Source: an uncultured Clostridia bacterium (lineage in GTDB: Bacteria; Bacillota; Clostridia; Oscillospirales; Ruminococcaceae). Taken from it: a stretch of DNA of 8,912 nucleotides. Every line of letters starts with the position of its first letter. Positions within the stretch are counted from its first letter, which is position 1. The stretch covers positions 1 to 8,912 of the forward strand of contig CAMNDR010000021.1 of assembly GCA_946535685.1 (NCBI GenBank), given 5' to 3'. The notes beneath the pieces were generated by a model that was given only the letters and a program-made list of their open reading frames with translations, did no database searches and was not told where the DNA came from. Position numbers and translations under genes: made by a program. Below are positions 1 to 4,336 of this stretch, piece after piece.

Positions 1-14
1 GGACTGTTTTGGAA

Positions 15-53
15 AGAGGGGCACTTTTTTGCAAAAAAGTGCCCCTTTCTTTC
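15..53 (+). terminator. Intrinsic terminator with a perfect 28-bp palindrome
   Basis: Positions 18-45 form a perfect palindrome: GGGGCACTTTTTT-GC-AAAAAAGTGCCCC. The stem can extend through 15-17 and 46-48 (A-T, G-T, A-T). It is followed by TTTCTTTC. This is the shape of a Rho-independent terminator, probably for a gene that ends just left of the window. Because the palindrome is symmetrical it could also work on the other strand, where the trailing T-tract is poorer. Confidence 0.75.
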
Positions 54-71
54 GCCCTGCATTGCTTTTCC

Positions 72-89
72 TGCCGCCTGAAGGCGGCA
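72..89. other. Short GC-rich hairpin between two terminators
   Basis: TGCCGCC and GGCGGCA form a perfect 7-bp stem closed by a TGAA tetraloop. No T-tract follows (the next bases are AATACGG), so it does not look like a complete terminator by itself. It lies between the two terminator-like hairpins and may be an RNA-stabilising 3'-end structure or part of a terminator stack. The function is not known. Confidence 0.4.
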
Positions 90-113
90 AATACGGACTT
101 TATCGACAAGCTG

Positions 114-150
114 GATCCCCCTCCTGCCGGGAGAGGGATCTTTTTATATT
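114..150 (+). terminator. Intrinsic terminator upstream of the operon promoter
   Basis: GATCCC (114-119) pairs with GGGATC (135-140). After one C-A mismatch, CTCC (121-124) pairs with GGAG (130-133), leaving a 5-nt loop. The stem is followed at once by TTTTTATATTTTC. It is a strong Rho-independent terminator, 37 bp before the -35 box at 187, so it would insulate the downstream operon from upstream transcription. Confidence 0.8.
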
Positions 151-186
151 TTCGAAACAATTTCGGAATCATTCATGGTATTTTCA

Positions 187-215
187 TTGACAATCTGTGT
201 ATATTGTGGTATAAT
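187..215 (+). promoter_or_regulatory. Consensus sigma-A promoter with extended -10
   Basis: TTGACA (187-192) and TATAAT (210-215) both match the sigma-A consensus 6 of 6, with an exactly 17-bp spacer. TGG just before the -10 box (TG at 207-208) makes it an extended -10 as well. The upstream stretch is AT-rich. Transcription should start near 221-223, giving a leader of about 40 nt before the GTG at 263. No obvious operator palindrome overlaps it. It is the only convincing promoter seen before the downstream gene run. Confidence 0.88.
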
Positions 216-262
216 AGAATAGAATACATCTGTTTGAAAACAGACAGAGCGGGGGTGAGCAG

Positions 263-997
263 GTGGCTGAAACAACTGTCGGCGGATTGCGTGCCGTTGA
301 GCTGTATTACCGGGTGATCCGGAACATCTCGACCGGCGATCCGACCTTCTTCCAATCGTTTACCCGCCTGAACACACCCGGGCTCGGCGTGCTGCAGCCC
401 GAGAGCTTCCGGGAGGTCGCTGAGGTCACGACCCAGTGTACCGACCTGTTCCGGCTGGAGCTGCTGCAGGCAATCGAAGCAGTGAACAAATTCACAGAGC
501 GGGAGCTGCATTTTGAGTGGGTGACAGTTTACATGCCTGTCCGCTTTCTGCTTGAGATCCGTGCGGACAGAACCCTCCTTGATTACTGCGAAAAGTTTGA
601 GATTCCTACCGGAAAGCTCTGCTTTACGCTGTCTGACCGCCTGCTGATGGAGCGGGACGGCATTGCCGCAGAACGCCTGCAGGCGCTCCGGGCGAGAGGA
701 TTCCACTTCATGCTGACGGATTTCGGGGCGGATAACTGCCCGCTCATGCGGCTGGCAGATTTCCCGGTGGACTATGTCATGCTCAGTCCTGAGGTCATTC
801 AGTACATCGGCCGGGATGAACGTGCCAACGGCGCCGTCCATTCGATCATTGACTTTGCAGATGATATGGGCGCAAAGCCCATTGCTGACGGCGTTACCGA
901 CAGCCGTCAGGCGGAAACACTCTACGAATTCGGCTGTTCCTATTGTGCAGGCCCCCTCGCCGGGAGCTATATGCCGGAGAATCAGTACGGAAAATGA
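263..997 (+). CDS. Degenerate EAL-domain protein, probably catalytically inactive
   Basis: This 244-residue protein is about the size of a lone EAL domain and has no sensor or GGDEF domain. The fold is recognisable from the C-terminal half: TDFGADNCPLMRLADFPVDYV (around residues 152-172) matches the DDFG...L..LP.D.. segment, and IADGVT (207-212) matches AEGVE. Nearly all catalytic positions differ from active cyclic-di-GMP phosphodiesterases: the EAL signature reads ELYYR (13-17), the metal-binding Asn is Tyr90, the ExxE pair reads T122/D125, DD is T152/D153, the Lys is Met173, the AEGVE Glu is Asp209, and QGY reads AGP. Activity is therefore unlikely; a ligand-binding or protein-docking role is inference. 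The GTG start follows GGGGGTGAG (251-259). It is the first gene after the promoter, so it may be a regulator of the operon or an adaptor in its complex. Confidence 0.85.
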   Translation: MAETTVGGLRAVELYYRVIRNISTGDPTFFQSFTRLNTPGLGVLQPESFREVAEVTTQCTDLFRLELLQAIEAVNKFTERELHFEWVTVYMPVRFLLEIRADRTLLDYCEKFEIPTGKLCFTLSDRLLMERDGIAAERLQALRARGFHFMLTDFGADNCPLMRLADFPVDYVMLSPEVIQYIGRDERANGAVHSIIDFADDMGAKPIADGVTDSRQAETLYEFGCSYCAGPLAGSYMPENQYGK

Positions 998-1019
998 AGC
1001 AGAAGACCACTCTGAGGTG

Positions 1020-1037
1020 CTGTGCCGCCCGGCACGG
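1020..1037. other. Small hairpin between the first two genes
   Basis: GTGCC (1022-1026) and GGCAC (1031-1035) form a perfect 5-bp stem with a GCCC loop, extendable by T-G and C-G pairs. A second weak stem, AGCC/GGCT (1038-1041 with 1047-1050), follows. No T-tract is present, so termination is unlikely. The 78-bp gap (998-1075) shows no promoter, which fits co-transcription of the flanking genes. Confidence 0.3.
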
Positions 1038-1075
1038 AGCCTTCAGGGCTGCATAAAATAGAATGGAGAATCAGC

Positions 1076-1789
1076 GTGGATGAACAGATCAGAGACGTTC
1101 TGGAGCTGAGACGTACTGCCAAGGAAACCAAGCGCTACCTTGTAGTGATGCGGGTACTTGGCCTGCTGGCGATCATCCTGGCAGCCATCGTGGCGGCAGC
1201 ATATGCGGTCTCGTATTTCTACGATAAGTTCGGCAGCTTTACTGTGCGTATCAACAAGTACGACATGGTGCGGCAGGGACTGACACTTTCTGAAACACCG
1301 GACTACGAAATCGCCAATGCCCGGCTCGATGCGAATACCGTGCATGATATGACGAATATCAGCGGTGAGGATCTGCCGGAAAACATCGACAGCATCAACG
1401 GCTCCCATAACGGAGAAAGCTACATCGCCTACACGTTCTACCTCATCAATTCCGGCGACGACACCGTCACCTATACCGGTGAGATGACACTTGAAAATGT
1501 GACACAGAATGTGGACGAGGCGATCCGTGTCGCCGTTTATAAAAACGGTGAACGCACCATATACGGCAAGACCAAGTCCAACGGCGGCGGCAAGGAGAGC
1601 GACTGCGACAGCGAGTTTACCTCCTCCACAGTCGTGATGACAACGGAACATGCGGATTTTGCACCGAAGGCCAAGGATAAGTACACCATTGTCATCTGGC
1701 TTGAGGGTAACGATCCGGACTGCGTGGATGCCCTCATCGGCGGCACGCTGAAGCTCGGGATGGACTTCCGCATCACGGAAGCGACATAA
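1076..1789 (+). CDS. Exported or membrane-anchored protein with WLEGNDPDC motif; candidate SipW-peptidase substrate
   Basis: This 237-residue protein has a charged N-terminus of about 20 residues, one hydrophobic helix (about 22-46) and a beta-rich outer domain. The helix ends in AAAYA (40-44), with A42-Y43-A44 fitting the A-x-A site of type I signal peptidases, so it may be cleaved rather than anchored. The C-terminal TIVIWLEGNDPDC (204-216) followed by GG.LKLGMDF resembles the end of Firmicute surface proteins often found beside SipW-type peptidases (TasA/camelysin-like neighbourhoods). C177 and C216 could form a disulfide. I chose GTG 1076, with GGAGA at 1065-1069 and a 6-nt spacer; the in-frame GTG at 1022 lies inside a hairpin and has no good ribosome site. 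A signal peptidase gene is next downstream. The exact family is uncertain. Confidence 0.82.
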   Translation: MDEQIRDVLELRRTAKETKRYLVVMRVLGLLAIILAAIVAAAYAVSYFYDKFGSFTVRINKYDMVRQGLTLSETPDYEIANARLDANTVHDMTNISGEDLPENIDSINGSHNGESYIAYTFYLINSGDDTVTYTGEMTLENVTQNVDEAIRVAVYKNGERTIYGKTKSNGGGKESDCDSEFTSSTVVMTTEHADFAPKAKDKYTIVIWLEGNDPDCVDALIGGTLKLGMDFRITEAT

Positions 1790-1870
1790 GGCAGCACCGC
1801 ACAAAGCCCGCCTGACGGCTTGGCGGCACATCTGCTTGCATCTGCACCACCAGCTCTGTGCGGTGTTGCC
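1790..1870. mobile_element. 81-bp inverted-repeat element, MITE-like, with ATAA target duplication
   Basis: The ends of this stretch are long imperfect inverted repeats: GGCAGCACCGCACA (1790-1803) pairs with TGTGCGGTGTTGCC (1857-1870) over 14 bp with one G-T, and after one mismatch AGC (1805-1807) pairs with GCT (1853-1855). An inner stem, CCGCC/GGCGG, lies at 1808-1812 and 1822-1826. ATAA occurs directly outside both ends (1786-1789 and 1871-1874), which looks like a 4-bp target-site duplication. The left copy holds the TAA stop of the upstream gene. No protein is encoded with a ribosome site. A small non-autonomous palindromic element is the best reading; a resident RNA structure is the alternative. 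Confidence 0.55.
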
Positions 1871-1875
1871 ATAAC

Positions 1876-1906
1876 AAAACGTCAGGGTGAGAGCTCCGGA
1901 CGTTTT
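1876..1906 (+). promoter_or_regulatory. Hairpin upstream of signal peptidase A, possible partial terminator
   Basis: AAAACGTC (1876-1883) and GACGTTTT (1899-1906) form a perfect 8-bp inverted repeat. A G-C-rich inner pairing, GGG with TCC (1885-1887 with 1895-1897), may extend it. The descending arm ends in TTTTATC, so a weak intrinsic terminator or 3'-end processing site is possible. It stands 14 bases before the GGGAGAA ribosome site (1921-1927) and could lower peptidase expression relative to the upstream exported protein. Confidence 0.4.
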
Positions 1907-1936
1907 ATCACATACAAGATGGGAGAACATAACAGT

Positions 1937-2656
1937 ATGAAAAAAGTGCTGAAAATCGTAGTGGATGTCCTTTCCTGGATCATCCTTGCCATTGCCCTGC
2001 TGGTCACGATTCTTGTCTTTTCTTCGGGGCGCAACAACGGCGTGGCGAATCTGTTCGGCTTTATTCCGATGTCGGTGGAATCAGATTCCATGAAGCCGAC
2101 CTTCAGCCAGGGTGATCTGATCATCTGCCGTGAGGTGGATGATGTCATGCAGCTTCAGGAGAACGATGTCATCACGTTCTGGACGATCATTGAAGGCAAA
2201 AAGGTCAGAAATACCCACCGGATCGTGGCTGTCAATGATGCCGGAAGCACCCGCAGCTTCGTCACACGGGGCGACAACAACCCGCTCGATGATGAGACAC
2301 CGGTCTATGGCGGTGACATCATCGGCAAATGGACCAATACACGGCTTGCCGGCCTTGGCGCTGTGATGAATTTCCTGCGGACGAAAACAGGCTTCTTCAT
2401 CTGTATCCTGATCCCGATGGCGATCTTTTTCCTGATCGAGCTGTACAAGTTCATTGTCACGCTCATCGAGGTGAAGTCGTCCAAGGCACCGGAGCTCGAT
2501 GAGGAAGAGATCAAGCGCCGTGCGATCGAGGAATACCTCGCTGCCCAGAAGCAGAACGGCGGTGAGGACGGCTCTGCAGAAGCGGCGCAGCCCGCTGCAG
2601 ACGACACGAAGGAGGATACAGCCCCCGAAGATACATCGGGCGGCGATCCTGCATAA
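1937..2656 (+). CDS. SipW-like type I signal peptidase A (S26, Ser-His type)
   Basis: This 239-residue membrane peptidase should cleave signal peptides on the outer face of the membrane. Its order is: a first membrane helix (about 8-29), an outer catalytic domain with S51 in SDSMKPTF, H94 in THRI and the TRGDNN box with D113 (D118/D119 nearby), a second membrane helix (about 152-177), and a cytosolic tail (178-239) rich in Glu, Asp and Ala. A His in place of the Lys general base is the mark of the SipW/eukaryotic-ER type. The tail carries EEEIKRRAIEEYLAAQ, which looks helical, then a low-complexity acidic end. ATG 1937 is chosen because GGGAGAA (1921-1927) precedes it; the frame stays open upstream only through the repeat element. 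It lies between a likely substrate and an ATPase gene 12 nt downstream, so translation or complex coupling is plausible. Confidence 0.92.
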   Translation: MKKVLKIVVDVLSWIILAIALLVTILVFSSGRNNGVANLFGFIPMSVESDSMKPTFSQGDLIICREVDDVMQLQENDVITFWTIIEGKKVRNTHRIVAVNDAGSTRSFVTRGDNNPLDDETPVYGGDIIGKWTNTRLAGLGAVMNFLRTKTGFFICILIPMAIFFLIELYKFIVTLIEVKSSKAPELDEEEIKRRAIEEYLAAQKQNGGEDGSAEAAQPAADDTKEDTAPEDTSGGDPA

Positions 2657-2668
2657 CAGGAGAAATAT

Positions 2669-4237
2669 ATGAACGGATTCCTCAAATGGTTCTTTGCCTT
2701 CATCACGGCGATCCTGCAGGGGTTTGCAGAGATTTTCCTGGGATTCTGGCGGGGGATCAAGCAGATCTTCGACATTCCCGGCTATATCAGCCTGTTCAAG
2801 CAGTACAGCGGGGAATTTACCGTGACAGGCTGGATCCTTGCGATCCTGTCGATCATCATTGTGGCGGCGCTTTTTGTCGTGATCGGGCTTCTCATCGTGC
2901 TCGCCGTCCGGAAATACATACGCTTCCGCCATTCCATCGTCAGCAACGAGGATCTGCTCGAGGAGATCTCGCTCCTGCAGCAGAGAGTGCTCAAGCTGAT
3001 GAAGGAAAAGGACGAGATCATGGCACTCAAGGTCGCATCCATCGGTGCGCCTGTTTCCGGCACGCTCTCGCTTGCGGGAGCCGGTGCAGGAGCTGAAGGC
3101 GCGCAGGAGGGCGATGCTGCCCCGACGGCAGTCGAGGACGGTGTTGTGCAGACGACTGACCAGCGCTTTTCCAAGCTCATGGAGGTCGATGCCTTCTACC
3201 GCACCTATACGCCGCCGGCATACGACAACGAGATCACCCTGGAAGGCATCGTGGAGCGCTACCGGAATTTTGCCTGCTCGAGAATGCACCTGTATTATGA
3301 GCACAAGACCATCCGCCTGTTCCTTGCGGGCATGGCCTCCACCAAGCTCATCATCCTGCAGGGTATCTCCGGTACCGGTAAGACCTCGCTCCCGTATTCA
3401 ATGGGCAAGTTCCTGCAGGTGGATACGACCATTGCTTCGGTACAGCCCTCGTGGCGTGACCGGACGGAGCTTTTTGGCTATTTCAACGAATTTACCAAGA
3501 GCTTCAACGAGACGGAAGTGCTCAAGCGCATCTATGCTTCGGGCTATAACAACGATGTCAACCTGATCCTGCTCGATGAGATGAACATCGCTCGTATCGA
3601 GTACTACTTCGCAGAGATGCTCTCCATCCTCGAAATGCCGAACGCTGATGAATGGGCGCTCGACATCGTACCGAATGCCTGGAGCACCGACCCTGTGAAG
3701 CTCGTCAAGGGCAAGATCGTCATTCCGCAGAACATCTGGTACATCGGCACGGCGAACAATGACGACTCGACCTTTGCCATCTCTGATAAGGTCTATGACC
3801 GTGCGCAGCCGATCAACCTCGATGCCAAGGGCGTGGCCTTTGATGCGCCGGATACCGAGCCGCTCTGCCTTGGCTACGACCATCTGAATGCGCTCTTTGA
3901 GGAGGCGTTCAAGATGTATCCCATCTCGCAGGAGAACCTCAAGAAGATCCACCAGCTCGACCTCTGGGTCATCGAAAAGCTGCGTGTGGCGTTCGGTAAC
4001 CGTATCCTCAAGCAGATGGGGCTGTTCGTGCCGGTCTATGTGGCGTGCGGCGGCGATGAGCTCGACGGCATTGATTATGTGCTGGCGACCAAGATCTTCC
4101 GCAAGTTCGAGTCCCTGAACCTTGCCATGCTCCGTGAGGAGCTCAAGGAGCTTTGCGCTTACCTGAACAAGCTCTTCGGCAAGGGCAAGATGAACGAATC
4201 CATCGCCTATCTCGAACGGCTCCAGAAGCTGTTCTGA
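2669..4237 (+). CDS. Membrane-anchored McrB-like AAA+ ATPase
   Basis: This 522-residue protein has a hydrophobic, amphipathic N-terminus (1-45), a clear membrane helix (about 54-80), a short coiled coil (93-122), an Ala/Gly-rich linker (123-160) and a C-terminal AAA+ module. The motifs are Walker A GISGTGKT (232-239, K238), the McrB-like SWRDRTELFGYFNEF segment (261-275), Walker B LILLDEMN (299-306, with D303 and E304), sensor 1 GTANNDD (360-366) and a likely arginine finger in SDKVYDRA (R378). DEMN and the W.DR..L.GY.N segment point to the McrB branch rather than to MoxR. McrB is normally soluble and acts with McrC on DNA, so the anchor is unusual. AGGAGA (2658-2663) precedes the ATG. It probably works as a hexameric motor at the membrane; whether it binds ATP or GTP cannot be read. 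Confidence 0.9.
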   Translation: MNGFLKWFFAFITAILQGFAEIFLGFWRGIKQIFDIPGYISLFKQYSGEFTVTGWILAILSIIIVAALFVVIGLLIVLAVRKYIRFRHSIVSNEDLLEEISLLQQRVLKLMKEKDEIMALKVASIGAPVSGTLSLAGAGAGAEGAQEGDAAPTAVEDGVVQTTDQRFSKLMEVDAFYRTYTPPAYDNEITLEGIVERYRNFACSRMHLYYEHKTIRLFLAGMASTKLIILQGISGTGKTSLPYSMGKFLQVDTTIASVQPSWRDRTELFGYFNEFTKSFNETEVLKRIYASGYNNDVNLILLDEMNIARIEYYFAEMLSILEMPNADEWALDIVPNAWSTDPVKLVKGKIVIPQNIWYIGTANNDDSTFAISDKVYDRAQPINLDAKGVAFDAPDTEPLCLGYDHLNALFEEAFKMYPISQENLKKIHQLDLWVIEKLRVAFGNRILKQMGLFVPVYVACGGDELDGIDYVLATKIFRKFESLNLAMLREELKELCAYLNKLFGKGKMNESIAYLERLQKLF

Positions 4238-4249
4238 TCGAATCTGTAT

Positions 4250-4297
4250 GGGGAGAGGTAAGCAGCATGACGGCCTCGTCCGTTCTTACCTCTCCTT
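4250..4297 (+). promoter_or_regulatory. Hairpin masking a ribosome site between the ATPase and coiled-coil genes
   Basis: GGAGAGGTAAG (4252-4262) and CTTACCTCTCC (4285-4295) form a perfect 11-bp stem, extendable by two G-T pairs (4250-4251 with 4296-4297). The 22-nt loop has its own 4-bp stem, ACGG/CCGT (4270-4273 with 4280-4283). The left arm includes the ribosome site of the candidate leader peptide. The sequence after the stem (TTATTCATTTCTATTATTC) is T-rich but broken, so it is at best a weak terminator. An attenuation or polarity role is inference. Confidence 0.6.
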
Positions 4298-4329
4298 ATT
4301 CATTTCTATTATTCAGCAAAGGCAGGTGA
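4267..4329 (+). CDS. Candidate 20-residue leader peptide
   Basis: ATG 4267 opens a 20-codon frame reading MTASSVLTSPYSFLLFSKGR and ending at TGA 4327-4329. GGGGAGAGG (4250-4258) lies 8 nt upstream and is a better ribosome site than several of the real genes have. The frame runs through the right arm of the 11-bp hairpin, so a translating ribosome would open it. Its stop codon overlaps the ribosome site GGTGAG (4325-4330) of the next gene, which starts at TTG 4337, allowing translational coupling. The peptide is slightly hydrophobic, with no run of one amino acid that would suggest classical amino-acid attenuation. A competing frame from ATG 4248 (30 codons) overlaps the TTG start but lacks a good ribosome site. 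Conservation is untested, so confidence is low. Confidence 0.35.
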   Translation: MTASSVLTSPYSFLLFSKGR

Positions 4330-4336
4330 GAACGAT

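Noticed and set aside
9..317. Plus-strand open frame of 102 codons at the left end
   Set aside because: It runs through two terminators and the promoter, has no fitting ribosome site and overlaps the EAL gene in another frame.
1820..1936. N-terminal extension of signal peptidase A from TTG 1820
   Set aside because: The extension is encoded by the inverted-repeat element and has no ribosome site; ATG 1937 has GGGAGAA upstream and gives a normal SipW N-terminus.
2081..3304. Minus-strand open frame of 407 codons
   Set aside because: It is antisense to the signal peptidase and ATPase genes, whose family motifs are on the plus strand; long antisense frames are common in codon-biased GC-rich genes.
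4284..4312. Internal promoter with TATTAT at 4307-4312
   Set aside because: The -35 region matches the consensus in only about half the positions, and the T-rich stretch is better explained as hairpin flank.
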